Shown here one piece after another: positions 17,615 to 26,007 of a stretch of 43,027 bases of DNA. A model generated the notes under the pieces. It was not told the DNA's origin, did not search any database, and was given only the letters and a program-made list of their open reading frames with translations. Source of the DNA: Flavobacteriales bacterium (GTDB lineage Bacteria; Bacteroidota; Bacteroidia; NS11-12g; UBA955); contig CANHRE010000013.1 in NCBI GenBank assembly GCA_947463095.1, positions 1 to 43,027 of the forward strand. Direction: 5' to 3'. Each line of letters starts with the position of its first letter. Positions within the stretch are counted from its first letter, which is position 1. The position numbers were made by a program, and so were the translations under genes.

Positions 17615-18283
17615 TCAGCGGGGAAAAAGTTTGGCTTTAAGGAGCTGTACATCTTCAAGGGTGTGCAGCGGCGCGTAGATGGCATCTATATACTTGCGGA
17701 TGTCATCATCGCTTAATGTATTCAAGTTGAGCTCCAGCAGTGCTTCTATGACTTCAGGGCTGTGGCGCATTTTGATGATGCGTGCCGGGTTTCCACCCAC
17801 AATGGCATAGGCCGGAACATCTTTGGTAACAATGGCGCCCGCAGCCACGATGGCACCTTTGCCAATGCTTACACCCGACATGATGATGGCGTTGGTGCCC
17901 AGCCATACCTCATCGCCCACCACGATGGGGCCACGCACCAGGGCATCGCGGGTGGAACGTTCCACCAGCCTGGAGTAAAAGGGGAAGGTGGTATAGGTGT
18001 TGAGCTGGTGGTTTACACCCATGAGGAATTGAACGCCTGGGGCAATAGATACGAAGTTGCCTATATGAAGTTGTTCCCCTTCCTGAACGAACAGGCTCTG
18101 CACGTTCAGCATGCCATAGGTGCCCCGGCCTGCATGCACGTTTTCTAGGGGAAACATGCGCTCACCCGGCACCGTGTCGTTGTGCGGATTGCGGAGGCGC
18201 CACAACTTGTTGAAGCGGTTGCGCTCGGCCTTACGCAGCAAGCTCCTGATGCCCGGAATTTTTAATGCAATGCTTCGGATCAT
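17615..18283 (-). CDS. left-handed beta-helix (hexapeptide) O-acyltransferase, CatB-like
   Basis: A 222-residue acyltransferase that probably adds an acetyl group from acetyl-CoA to a glycan. The C-terminal half shows hexapeptide-repeat periodicity ([20 protein letters not shown], then [21 protein letters not shown]) and the closing [12 protein letters not shown], typical of the CatB/LbH-XAT subgroup. The His in GVNHQLN followed by TTFPF is the probable catalytic base. The N-terminal 60 residues are basic and less conserved. Its start overlaps the FkbM gene stop (ATGA, 18280-18283), and the WbsX-like gene follows 4 bp after its stop. Confidence 0.92.
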   Translation of the reverse strand: MIRSIALKIPGIRSLLRKAERNRFNKLWRLRNPHNDTVPGERMFPLENVHAGRGTYGMLNVQSLFVQEGEQLHIGNFVSIAPGVQFLMGVNHQLNTYTTFPFYSRLVERSTRDALVRGPIVVGDEVWLGTNAIIMSGVSIGKGAIVAAGAIVTKDVPAYAIVGGNPARIIKMRHSPEVIEALLELNLNTLSDDDIRKYIDAIYAPLHTLEDVQLLKAKLFPR

Positions 18284-19173
18284 GGTTTCTTCTCCGCCCT
18301 GATGAGGGCAGTACTGAGGCGTTTCCCCCAGTAAATATATCCAGGGTTGAAACTGGTTTGGAAGCCCGCTTCGCGGAAGATGCCACCGATAACCGCTGGG
18401 TCATCCGGACGATGGTACACCGTTACCGAAGCCCGCATCTCGGTATTTTTGTGCAGCAGCGCAGAGGCGCCTGCCAGTGCAGTACGTTCCCAGCCTTCGA
18501 TGTCCATTTTCAGGAAGAGCCGTGGCGGTGTAGCATCCGCAAACAGGGTGTCCAGACGGATGAACTGCTCGTTATCGCGGTCGCCCACATAGCGGTGTAC
18601 TATTTCCACCTTGTGTTTCCAAGGTGCGAAGGTGGCCTGCAGGGGTGCTTGCCAGTATGGTTCGTATTCGAACAGGTAAACCTTGTCCACCAGTTCAATC
18701 ACATCCAGGCTGAAAATACCTTCAGCGGCGCCTACATCCAGCAGCGTCCAGCCTTTCAGCGATTCGTAGGATGCAACGTAGCGGTGGGCAGCTTCAGGAT
18801 CCTGTTCGGTAATCAGGCTGCGGTAAAGTCGCGTAACCTGTTCCGCTTTCATGGTGGCCGGGAAATACAGTTTCCGCTCATTGTGCAGCACCCAGGGCAG
18901 TCCCAGGGCTGAGTCATGTTCTACCTTTATGGGAAGGGTTTTGTATTTGAGTGAATACGCCCCCGGATACGAAGTGATGCCGTGCTTGCCGATGAAGGCC
19001 AGCGCCTGCTCGCGCTCGTTCAGCTTGCGGAACAATCCGGAGAAAGCCTGATAAACACCCTTGATGCGCACCTTTGAATGACGGAGGCTGTGGAGCATCT
19101 TGCCCAGAAAGGCTTCGTAGAGGCTTTTCCTGAATGAGGCAGGAAGTAGGATTCTGTACAGGCGGGCAATCAT
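18280..19173 (-). CDS. FkbM-family SAM-dependent methyltransferase
   Basis: A 297-residue protein with a class I methyltransferase core. Motif I is [14 protein letters not shown] (about residues 147-160), the acidic strand YLFEYEP probably binds the SAM ribose, and [10 protein letters not shown] is the diagnostic FkbM block. This family usually O-methylates sugars in polysaccharide, glycopeptide or polyketide pathways. It is the first gene of the three-gene polysaccharide operon, overlapping the acyltransferase by 4 bp. The N-terminal 120 residues are specific to this protein. A TATATTCG sequence about 33 bp upstream (19207-19214 on the minus strand) may be its promoter. Confidence 0.87.
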   Translation of the reverse strand: MIARLYRILLPASFRKSLYEAFLGKMLHSLRHSKVRIKGVYQAFSGLFRKLNEREQALAFIGKHGITSYPGAYSLKYKTLPIKVEHDSALGLPWVLHNERKLYFPATMKAEQVTRLYRSLITEQDPEAAHRYVASYESLKGWTLLDVGAAEGIFSLDVIELVDKVYLFEYEPYWQAPLQATFAPWKHKVEIVHRYVGDRDNEQFIRLDTLFADATPPRLFLKMDIEGWERTALAGASALLHKNTEMRASVTVYHRPDDPAVIGGIFREAGFQTSFNPGYIYWGKRLSTALIRAEKKP

Positions 19174-19206
19174 GGTTTTATACGTGGAAGAACGGTTCCG
19201 CTACCG

Positions 19207-19214
19207 CGAATATA
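19207..19214 (-). promoter_or_regulatory. candidate -7 element (TATATTCG) for the FkbM operon
   Basis: On the minus strand TATATTCG matches TAnnTTCG, the variant also seen at 4245, 33699 and 35025 in this window. It lies 33 bases before the FkbM ATG, inside the 49-bp gap after the photolyase-like gene. No -33 TTG is visible at the expected distance, so this is tentative. Confidence 0.3.
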
Positions 19215-19222
19215 CATTCGGT

Positions 19223-20332
19223 TCAGGAGCTGAACTGCGCGCGGATGCGGCCTTGTATCTTTTTCCAATAGCTGAAAAAGGAGGGATGGAAGCCTTGAAC
19301 CTCCGGTACCATCCAGTCGCGGGCTTCCAGCGCTCCACTGTAATGGGTGTTCAGCGGATGCTCTTTGAAATGAATCGTTGCACCTTTAGCGGCGGTATGC
19401 AGGGCATCAAAAGAGCCGCAGTATACCTGAAGTCCGGGCAGATTCTCTGCAAGGCGCAGCAGGAACTGCAGACAATGTTCGCTTACGGGATACTGTGCAA
19501 AGACCTCGGGTTCCAACAACAATATCCGGTTTGCATCTGTTCCGGCATGCCAGGACGGATCCATGTTGTAGTAGTTGTATAAAAGGATGGGTTTCTGCTG
19601 GTCGAGCTGCAATTCATGGGCAACCGCAGGGAGGATGGTTTGGGCTTCAAAAGAAACCACTTCCCTCAGGGATTCCGGTATTGCACTGGGCGGCAGCATT
19701 TGATAGGAGGTATCCAGGAAGCTGCCGGTTTGTTTGCTGCCGGTGTAGTTGTTGATGTTTTCCTGGTTGGCAAGGTAAATCTTATTGCTGAAGGTTCCGG
19801 CTACCCATTGCCAGCTCAGGGCATTGCTGGCCCAGTCGCCGTCGAGCAGATGGTAGTACATCCAGCGGGCGGGTTGCAGCCAGTGTGCCTGTGCAGCATG
19901 GCAGGCTACGGAGGCAGTGTACATGCGGCAGTGGTTGTGCATGTAGCCGGTATTGTACAATTCGCGGATGGCCGCGTCTATGGCCTCAATACCGGTTTCA
20001 GCCTTATCCAGGGCTGTCGGCAGCAGGTGGGTGTGTACCCGTTCCTGCGCTCTACGCATATCAGCGTTGATGCTATGGCCTACCGACTGCCACACGCGCT
20101 GGTAATAATCGCGCCAGGCCAGCTCCTGTAGTAGTCGTTCACAGGCGATATAGGAATGGTGTTGCGCGAGGTGCAGCATGACCATGCGGGTGCTGATAAC
20201 CCCGCGCGACAGGAAGGGCGATAAACGGGTTACCGCTCCCGTGGTAAAGTTGCGGGTGCGGCTGTATTGCTGCGGACGGATGCCGGGGAGCAGCGCGAGG
20301 ATGTCCTCGTAATGATGCGGGAAGTGGGGCAT
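19223..20332 (-). CDS. photolyase/cryptochrome-like flavoprotein with FAD domain at the N terminus
   Basis: A 369-residue protein. Residues about 1-215 carry the photolyase FAD-binding helical domain: RNFTTGAVTRLSPFLSRGVI, LLQELAWRDYYQRVW, the TGYMHNHCRMY block and DGDWASNALSWQWVAG. Photolyases normally begin with an alpha/beta antenna domain, which is absent before this start. Instead residues about 246-369 look like that domain: strand KPILLYNYYN, RILLLEPEVF, a long helix, LQVYCGSFDAL, and a terminal FHPSFFSYWKKI resembling the segment that normally leads into the FAD domain. The domain order therefore seems swapped. Light-driven DNA repair or signalling is inferred, not proven. The gene stands alone, 46 bp downstream of the PKD protein gene. 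Confidence 0.85.
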   Translation of the reverse strand: MPHFPHHYEDILALLPGIRPQQYSRTRNFTTGAVTRLSPFLSRGVISTRMVMLHLAQHHSYIACERLLQELAWRDYYQRVWQSVGHSINADMRRAQERVHTHLLPTALDKAETGIEAIDAAIRELYNTGYMHNHCRMYTASVACHAAQAHWLQPARWMYYHLLDGDWASNALSWQWVAGTFSNKIYLANQENINNYTGSKQTGSFLDTSYQMLPPSAIPESLREVVSFEAQTILPAVAHELQLDQQKPILLYNYYNMDPSWHAGTDANRILLLEPEVFAQYPVSEHCLQFLLRLAENLPGLQVYCGSFDALHTAAKGATIHFKEHPLNTHYSGALEARDWMVPEVQGFHPSFFSYWKKIQGRIRAQFSS

Positions 20333-20378
20333 GACTTAGGTATAAAACAATAAGCAACGCCTATGGTTCTCACACCCC

Positions 20379-22688
20379 TCAGCGCATCAGGCTGATATCA
20401 CCACTGAAGGCTGTGATTTCGCTTTCCGGATTATTAAAGGTGCAGCGATATACATAAGTTCCCTGCGGACAAACCTTTCCCTTGTAGGTGCCGTCCCAGT
20501 AATTCTTCGGGTCGCGCGTTTGATAGACAATCTCACCCCAAAGGTTGTACACAAGGAGGTTGTAATTGGTAATCGCGTTTTGCAGTGCTGAGGGTGTAAA
20601 CAGTCCAAATTGGTCGTTAACACCGGCGCTGGAACCGGGAGTAAACACGTTAGGGAACCAGTATAAAGGTTTGGATCTGGCGGTCAGTATTGTTGAAGCG
20701 GTGTCATCGCAGCCGTAAGGTGTGTTGGCAATCAGTGTTACGGTGTATTTACCATACATGTCGAAAGTATGCACGGGAGATTCAACATTTTCGTAGAACT
20801 GATCACCGAAATCCCAATACCAGAGGCTGTCATACTGTGATTGATTCCGGAATTGTATCGGCTCCAGCATTCTGGGTTCATCAGGCGTATAATCAAACTT
20901 GGCGATGGCACGTGGATACACCGTCAAGGGCTTTATGACCGTATCGGAGCAGCCGTAGCTGTTGGTTACAGCCATCCAGATCTGGTAGTTGCCGAACTTG
21001 TTGTAGGTTATGGTTTCATCGGCATTGGTGGAGAAGCGCTTATTGCCAAAATCCCATTTGTACTTCGTGATGGTTCCCCCACCCGCTGCCGAGCCGTTTT
21101 TGAAGGTGATGGGCGAGTATTGGCAGTCGTTGCTGAAGCTTATTTGTGCGTAAGGTTTTGGTGCGATGAACAGCTGGCGTTCCGCGGTATCCTTACAGCC
21201 GTTGCTGTTATACACAATCAGTCGAACGGTGGGGATACCCACGCCGCCGTAGAAGTATGAAGCCTGTTTGGCATTCACCTTAGGCCCGCCCATGCCAAAA
21301 TCCCACCAGGTGCCCGTGATGAACCCGGCACCAGGCCAGCTTTGGGATTCAAACTTCACATTGGCATTTTCGCAGGTATCGCTCACCAGGAACTTTGCTG
21401 TAGGCTTGGGGATGATGACCAGGTTTTTATAAGCCGTATCCTGGCATCCGCTTTGGGAACGAATAATTAAACGGGCGGTGTACAGACCGGATGGTGAATA
21501 ATACGCCACCGGGTTCTGCGCGCTGCTCAGCTTTCCGTTGCCGAAGTTCCATTGCCAAGAAGCCACCTTGTCTGTAGCGCCTATGCCGGAAAGGTCTTTA
21601 TAGATGATGCTGTCAGATTCACAGTTGCCGCTGATGGAGAATGCTGCTTTGGGATAAGGCGTTGTATCGGTGATGGTCCAGTTTCCACTGAAGTTTTTGC
21701 CTGCGCGGTAGCTTACCAGGTTGCTGGTGGTGTTTACCGAGCCGTTCGGAGGATAGTTCCAGGTGCTAGTGGCGGGCATCCACTTTATAGCGCCGATGCT
21801 GGCCTCAGTGATGGTATTGTTGCTGGCGGTAAGTTCTGCATCCGCATAAGTAAAGCCGAGTGTAGCATCAGGCTTGGTGGTATAGCCGTCATCTTCTATT
21901 ACCCAGAAGCGGTCAATGAGGCGTTGGCTGTTTTCGCCCTGACATTCATTTTCCGTATGAAATACCCCTGTAGGCATGGGCCTGTTGTTGGGCACGGGAA
22001 CGTTGGTAGTGGGATAAGTACAAACCCTGAAGAAGCCAGAATCGGCTGCAGTTTGCACGCCAAGACTGTTGCAGGTGAATACGAACGGTACCCTCACGCC
22101 GGTTCTGGTAACAAAGGGAACGGTGAACAAAGGTCCGCCCACCCCATCACGTATGTTCCATTGCAGCTTGCTGTACCCCGACCCAGGTGGATTTTCAGAA
22201 ATGATACCACCCGCTCCGGAATTCAAAATGGCCGTAGGGTTTTTGTTGTTAATGATCAGGGTATTGCCCTGAAGATCAAGCGTATTTCCGAACAGGCGCA
22301 GCAAACCGGAACCACCCTTGTTGTATCCTCCTCCCACCAGGATATTCTGGGTGAGGCGCTTCGTGCCAAATCCTACCAGTGACAAGTCGGGGAAGGCAGT
22401 TTGCCGGGTTCCGCCGATGTTCTGATTGAATCCCCAGAGTTCTACCCGGCCGTTGTTGTCTGTAAACACCGGGGTTGTGCCGTTGTTGTTCCAGTCGCCA
22501 TAAATCCTGAAGCGCGCATTGGGATAAAGGGTGATGCGCGCATCGCCGGTGGCTGTATAATCTCCTTGAGCCTGGCTTACCACCACAAAAGCCCCATCGG
22601 TTACCACAATACGGGCACCGGATTGGACCAGACCTTGGGCGAAGGTTTCTGTCCCCAGGCAAGCTAAAAGAACCCAGAAAAAACGCAC
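20379..22688 (-). CDS. PKD-repeat surface protein with gliding-motility/T9SS type B C-terminal domain
   Basis: A 769-residue secreted protein. It has a signal peptide (FFWVLLACLGTETFAQG) and about 330 residues of beta-rich sequence I do not recognise. At least four PKD-type domains follow, marked by WQWNFGNG, GTWWDFG, YKWDFGNK and WYWDFGDQ. The C-terminal sorting domain (about 95 residues) contains FPNVFTPG, the Y-N-LW-GE-IV core, WDGTYKGK and a final SGDISLMR. This domain directs export by the type IX system and surface attachment in Bacteroidota. The start is GTG at 22688, 4 bp after the tail-fibre-like gene, so the two form an operon. It is probably an adhesin or matrix protein; the ligand is unknown. 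Confidence 0.92.
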   Translation of the reverse strand: MRFFWVLLACLGTETFAQGLVQSGARIVVTDGAFVVVSQAQGDYTATGDARITLYPNARFRIYGDWNNNGTTPVFTDNNGRVELWGFNQNIGGTRQTAFPDLSLVGFGTKRLTQNILVGGGYNKGGSGLLRLFGNTLDLQGNTLIINNKNPTAILNSGAGGIISENPPGSGYSKLQWNIRDGVGGPLFTVPFVTRTGVRVPFVFTCNSLGVQTAADSGFFRVCTYPTTNVPVPNNRPMPTGVFHTENECQGENSQRLIDRFWVIEDDGYTTKPDATLGFTYADAELTASNNTITEASIGAIKWMPATSTWNYPPNGSVNTTSNLVSYRAGKNFSGNWTITDTTPYPKAAFSISGNCESDSIIYKDLSGIGATDKVASWQWNFGNGKLSSAQNPVAYYSPSGLYTARLIIRSQSGCQDTAYKNLVIIPKPTAKFLVSDTCENANVKFESQSWPGAGFITGTWWDFGMGGPKVNAKQASYFYGGVGIPTVRLIVYNSNGCKDTAERQLFIAPKPYAQISFSNDCQYSPITFKNGSAAGGGTITKYKWDFGNKRFSTNADETITYNKFGNYQIWMAVTNSYGCSDTVIKPLTVYPRAIAKFDYTPDEPRMLEPIQFRNQSQYDSLWYWDFGDQFYENVESPVHTFDMYGKYTVTLIANTPYGCDDTASTILTARSKPLYWFPNVFTPGSSAGVNDQFGLFTPSALQNAITNYNLLVYNLWGEIVYQTRDPKNYWDGTYKGKVCPQGTYVYRCTFNNPESEITAFSGDISLMR

Positions 22689-22692
22689 GGGA

Positions 22693-24492
22693 TTACTTGT
22701 TAATGGTCTGTTGAAGCTGTTCCAGGAGTTTTTTATTCATGTCCAGCAACTCCTGCTGTTGTTTTCTGAGCTGTTCAATCTGAGCTTGTTGCTCCTGAAT
22801 GGCCTTTACGATGGGCACAACAAATTCCGCATATCGCAAGCCGTAGTCATCTTTTTCATTCTTTGGTGCATCAACACCGCTGAAATCAAACCCCAACGCT
22901 TTGGCAGCCTGTTCCACTTCCTGAGCGATAAAGCCTGTACGACGGTAAAACTCAGCTTCATACTTTTCCTTCCAATACACAGAATCGTGCAGGTTATGGG
23001 TTTGATTGAACTTGCGGATATCCAGCAGGTAGCTCACCGGACGGAGTTTCATGATAAAGGGTAAACCCTGAATATCTTCTTTGATCTGGGTTTTATAGCG
23101 ACCATCGCTCAGGTTGGTCCAGCCTACCACACCCCCAATGGATGTGATTGCAGCATTGCCCAGACGGATCTGGTTGTTGGCCGTAGTATTGGTGCCGTTT
23201 CCCAATGCCGTGGTGTTATTGAATGCGCCATTGCTCGGTCCGGCCAAATATCCAAAGGATGAATTGTAATAGCCTGTTGTTGTCAGATATCCCGCATAGT
23301 ATCCCAATCCGGAGTTGTAATAGCCGGTTGAATTGTAATATGCTGCAGCATAGCCCATAAAGGAGTTCCCATAACCTTGTGAATTGCTCGCAAGGGTATA
23401 GGTTCCATAACCGGAATTATAGTTGCCATAGGTGTTTGACCCCAGTGAGTAATAACCTGATGCCGTATTCAATACTCCACCAACATTATACAATAATGCA
23501 TACATACCTATGCCCACATTATAGGTTCCATTGGTGTTGGAATAGAGGGCGCGATAACCGGCTCCTACGTTGTACACACCAGATGTATTGCTGCTCAGCG
23601 CCTCATAACCAAGACCCACGTTATATGTTCCCGTAGCATTGCTATACAGCGCACTGTATCCAAGTGCGGTATTGTAGGAACCAGAGTTGTTTGCAAACAT
23701 GGCCTGACCCCCTATCGCCGTATTTTGAACACCTCCGTTATTGGCGTTCATCACGCTTCTGCCTAGGGCCAGGTTGTCCGTGCCAGAAGAATTGACATTT
23801 GTTCTGGAACCCAAGGAGATATTGTTATTAACAGGATTTAATTCTCCGAACCAGGCATTATTAGTTCTGATTCTAAGGGGAATATTTGTGGTGGTGCCAA
23901 GAAAATTGGTTGTAGCACTTAAACCGGAGTTCCCTGTGGTGTTCCAGAAACCCTTCAGCGGAACAAAACTGTTATTCTTAGACAGGTATAAGGTGTCATT
24001 GATGAGCCTGAGCGTTTGTAATTCGTTGGTGGTGTCGTTGTCCAGGATTTTTTGTGTGGACACGAGGGTCACCTGACCATAGTCGTTAATGCTCACAATC
24101 GGGAACTCGTTTACTTTCCCATACGTGCCGGTTACCACACCGGTTTTTTTCAAGTCCACAGAACCTTTTCCCTGTATGAAACCACCAGTGAGGCCAGCGC
24201 CAAACGTAAGTGAACGCATCATGGGCACCCATTTGTTCTGCTCATAATACCAGAATCCTACGGTATCGTCGGTTTGATAAATCAGCAAACCATTCGAGGG
24301 TGCCGGAATCAGGAATTTCTGGGCTCTGCTGAGGCGTGGAACCAGCACCCCTTTATTGGTGGCGCTTACATCCAGCATGGCTGAACCTGCCGGCAATGCA
24401 CCGGTTTCATTGATTCCTACATTCTGGGCAAAGGAAGGAATTGAAGTTGCAAACAGGTAGAGGCAAAGGGCCCTAAGTAATTGTTTTTTCAT
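22693..24492 (-). CDS. tail-fibre-like surface protein with 17-residue repeats and endosialidase-type (S74) chaperone domain
   Basis: A 599-residue protein with a signal peptide (LCLYLFATSIPSFAQ). Residues 1-230 are beta-rich head and stalk sequence with an AMLDVSATNKGVL block seen in many Bacteroidota tail-fibre-domain proteins. Residues 239-418 consist of eleven 17-residue repeats of the type YNVGLGYEALSSNTSGV, which probably build a YadA-head-like left-handed beta roll. The end (residues 458-599) is an intramolecular chaperone domain of the S74 type, with LSDGRYKTQI, FIAQEVEQ and DYGLRYAEFVVPIVKAIQEQ, then a coiled coil. In phage tail spikes this domain trimerises the protein and cuts itself off. 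It precedes the PKD/CTD gene by 4 bp. I see no other phage gene nearby. Confidence 0.9.
   Translation of the reverse strand: MKKQLLRALCLYLFATSIPSFAQNVGINETGALPAGSAMLDVSATNKGVLVPRLSRAQKFLIPAPSNGLLIYQTDDTVGFWYYEQNKWVPMMRSLTFGAGLTGGFIQGKGSVDLKKTGVVTGTYGKVNEFPIVSINDYGQVTLVSTQKILDNDTTNELQTLRLINDTLYLSKNNSFVPLKGFWNTTGNSGLSATTNFLGTTTNIPLRIRTNNAWFGELNPVNNNISLGSRTNVNSSGTDNLALGRSVMNANNGGVQNTAIGGQAMFANNSGSYNTALGYSALYSNATGTYNVGLGYEALSSNTSGVYNVGAGYRALYSNTNGTYNVGIGMYALLYNVGGVLNTASGYYSLGSNTYGNYNSGYGTYTLASNSQGYGNSFMGYAAAYYNSTGYYNSGLGYYAGYLTTTGYYNSSFGYLAGPSNGAFNNTTALGNGTNTTANNQIRLGNAAITSIGGVVGWTNLSDGRYKTQIKEDIQGLPFIMKLRPVSYLLDIRKFNQTHNLHDSVYWKEKYEAEFYRRTGFIAQEVEQAAKALGFDFSGVDAPKNEKDDYGLRYAEFVVPIVKAIQEQQAQIEQLRKQQQELLDMNKKLLEQLQQTINK
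23239..23778 (-). repeat. eleven in-frame 51-bp coding repeats
   Basis: Within the tail-fibre-like gene, codons 239-418 form eleven consecutive 17-residue units of the pattern (Y)N-x-[GA]-x-G-Y-x-A-L-x-S-N-x-x-G-x, with the last incomplete. The nucleotide copies have diverged, so these are old protein repeats rather than a recent tandem expansion. The spacing of exactly 51 bp keeps the frame. Confidence 0.85.
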
Positions 24493-24515
24493 GCGTAATG
24501 GTTAGAAATACAAGG

Positions 24516-24545
24516 CAAGTTATCTAATAGCATAGATAATTGCAA
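24516..24545 (-). promoter_or_regulatory. candidate promoter of the tail-fibre/PKD operon with an operator-like dyad
   Basis: On the minus strand a TTG (24545-24543) is followed after 20 bp by TAACTTG (24522-24516), one base short of the Bacteroidota TTG-N19-TAnnTTTG pattern, 23 bp before the ATG at 24492. The spacer contains a perfect dyad, TTATCTA-N6-TAGATAA (24520-24539), placed where a repressor or activator could act. Both calls are motif-based. Confidence 0.35.
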
Positions 24546-24561
24546 TAATTAAAAGGGAAAT

Positions 24562-24596
24562 AGATACTATGCTGGAGGCCTGACAGCATAATATCT
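24562..24596 (-). terminator. terminator-like hairpin after mnmE
   Basis: A 13-bp stem (arms 24562-24574 and 24584-24596, one position that is a G-U wobble in minus-strand RNA) encloses a 9-base loop, beginning about 31 bp after the mnmE stop. On the minus strand it is followed by ATTTCCCTTTTAATT, which is T-rich but broken by Cs. It separates mnmE from the tail-fibre operon promoter. Confidence 0.55.
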
Positions 24597-24627
24597 TGTA
24601 GCAGCGTCTTAATCGTATCCTGCCGTT

Positions 24628-25995
24628 TTATTTACCGATACAAAACCTACCGAATATAGAGCCGAGCAATTCATCGGCCTCAATATTGCCCGTAATGGAA
24701 CCGAGGTGCCTGATGGCTTCTCGGAGGTGAAAGGCCAGCAATTCTCCTCCCAATCCTGCATCCAGTCCATGCAATACATCCTCCAATGCCTTGGCGGTAT
24801 TTGCCAACGCATCATGGTGGCGGAGGTTGCTCACCATCATATTGCCCTGCTGCGATTTTAATTCATCAGGAACAGCAGAAAGTGCTTCTGTTAAATGTTC
24901 AATATGCAGCTGCGCCGCGGCCACCCCAATGGTCCCTGGTATGCTGCCGTAAACGAGGCCGTGGTGTTGTTCCATGCGGTCTGTTTTGTTGCATACGGGA
25001 ATAACGGTGGCCATACCCGTTTCAAGGCTTGCCAAGTCGTTTTGCAGTTCCAGCGGGCTGGTACTGCTTCCGTCGAAAACGTACAGTACAACGCCGGCCT
25101 GTCTGAGTTCTTTACGTGTGCGTTCTATTCCGATACGTTCCACGGTATCGCTGCTTTCCCTTAGACCGGCCGTATCAATCAGCCGAAAGGTAGTTCCGTT
25201 CAGCACAAAGCGTTCTTCTATCGTATCGCGGGTGGTGCCTGCTATTTCACTTACAATAGCGCGCTCTTCGCAGAGCAGGGCATTGAGGAGGGTACTCTTC
25301 CCTGCGTTGGGCCTGCCAGCAATCACCACAGGGATTCCTTGCTTGAGCGCATTGCCCGCATGGAAGGAGTCGCGCAGGCGAACTACCTCTGCCAGAATCT
25401 GATGCAACAGTGTGCGCAGCGAATCTCTGTTGGCAAAGTCCACATCTTCTTCAGCGAAATCCAGTTCCAGTTCAATCAAAGCGGCGTAATCAATCAGCGA
25501 CTGCCGCAATGCTTTCAGGGCCTTGCTGTATCCGCCCCGCATCTGCTTCATGGCCAGCGCATGGCTGCTGCGGCTGTCGCTGGCAATCAGGTCGGCAACA
25601 GCTTCCGCTTCGCTCAGGTCCAGTTTTCCGTTCAGAAACGCGCGAAGGGTGAATTCCCCGGCCTCGGCTTGTCTGGCACCATGTTTACCTAGCAGGGTAA
25701 TTAACTCGTGGATGATGTAGGAAGAACCATGGCAACTTAGTTCCACTACATCCTCTCCGGTATAGCTGTGCGGTGCGCGGAATAGGGTAAGCAGTACCTC
25801 ATCCAGCGGGCGGCCATCATCGTTGATGCTGCCAAAATGAACGCTGTTTCCTGGCTTGTCCTGCAGGGGTTTGCTGAATACAGCTGCCGCAATGTTCAGG
25901 GCTTCCGGACCGGAAAGGCGTATCAGGGCAATTGCTCCTGAACCCTGAGCGCTGGAAAGCGCCACAATGGTATCTCCGCTTTGGTAGGAAGCCAT
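24628..25995 (-). CDS. mnmE: tRNA uridine-5-carboxymethylaminomethyl modification GTPase MnmE
   Basis: A 455-residue GTPase that, with MnmG, installs the 5-carboxymethylaminomethyl group on wobble uridine 34 of certain tRNAs in the cytoplasm. The N-terminal tetrahydrofolate-binding domain begins DTIVALSSAQGSGAIALIRLSG. The G domain inserted in the helical domain has G1 GRPNAGKST, G3 DTAG and G4 NKTD. The protein ends in FCIGK, the invariant C-terminal C-I/L-G-K containing the catalytic Cys. It is full length. The start at 25995 lies only 8 bases after a strong hairpin belonging to the giant-protein gene, and a TATTTTTG element overlaps that hairpin's tail, suggesting its own near-leaderless promoter. 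mnmG is not in the window. Confidence 0.98.
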   Translation of the reverse strand: MASYQSGDTIVALSSAQGSGAIALIRLSGPEALNIAAAVFSKPLQDKPGNSVHFGSINDDGRPLDEVLLTLFRAPHSYTGEDVVELSCHGSSYIIHELITLLGKHGARQAEAGEFTLRAFLNGKLDLSEAEAVADLIASDSRSSHALAMKQMRGGYSKALKALRQSLIDYAALIELELDFAEEDVDFANRDSLRTLLHQILAEVVRLRDSFHAGNALKQGIPVVIAGRPNAGKSTLLNALLCEERAIVSEIAGTTRDTIEERFVLNGTTFRLIDTAGLRESSDTVERIGIERTRKELRQAGVVLYVFDGSSTSPLELQNDLASLETGMATVIPVCNKTDRMEQHHGLVYGSIPGTIGVAAAQLHIEHLTEALSAVPDELKSQQGNMMVSNLRHHDALANTAKALEDVLHGLDAGLGGELLAFHLREAIRHLGSITGNIEADELLGSIFGRFCIGK

Positions 25996-25999
25996 GGTG

Positions 26000-26007
26000 C
26001 AAAAATA
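26000..26007 (-). promoter_or_regulatory. candidate -7 element (TATTTTTG) of mnmE, overlapping a terminator tail
   Basis: Minus-strand TATTTTTG is an exact TAnnTTTG match 4 bases before the mnmE ATG (TATTTTTGCACCATG). Its T-run is the U-tract of the hairpin at 26003-26040. Transcription from it would start at or next to the start codon. There is no -33 TTG at the expected place, which falls inside the hairpin. Confidence 0.5.

Noticed and set aside
17611-17685. Longer N terminus for the WbsX-like protein
   Set aside because: It overlaps the acyltransferase 3' end; family similarity starts after the ATG at 17610.
23239-23778. Regularly spaced repeats suggesting a CRISPR array
   Set aside because: The 51-bp units are in-frame coding repeats translating to 17-residue modules in a protein with a signal peptide and chaperone domain; the copies are diverged and there are no unique spacers.
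22693-24492. Prophage remnant, because of the tail-fibre-like gene
   Set aside because: The protein has a signal peptide, is coupled to a T9SS surface protein, and no other phage gene or att-like repeat was seen nearby.
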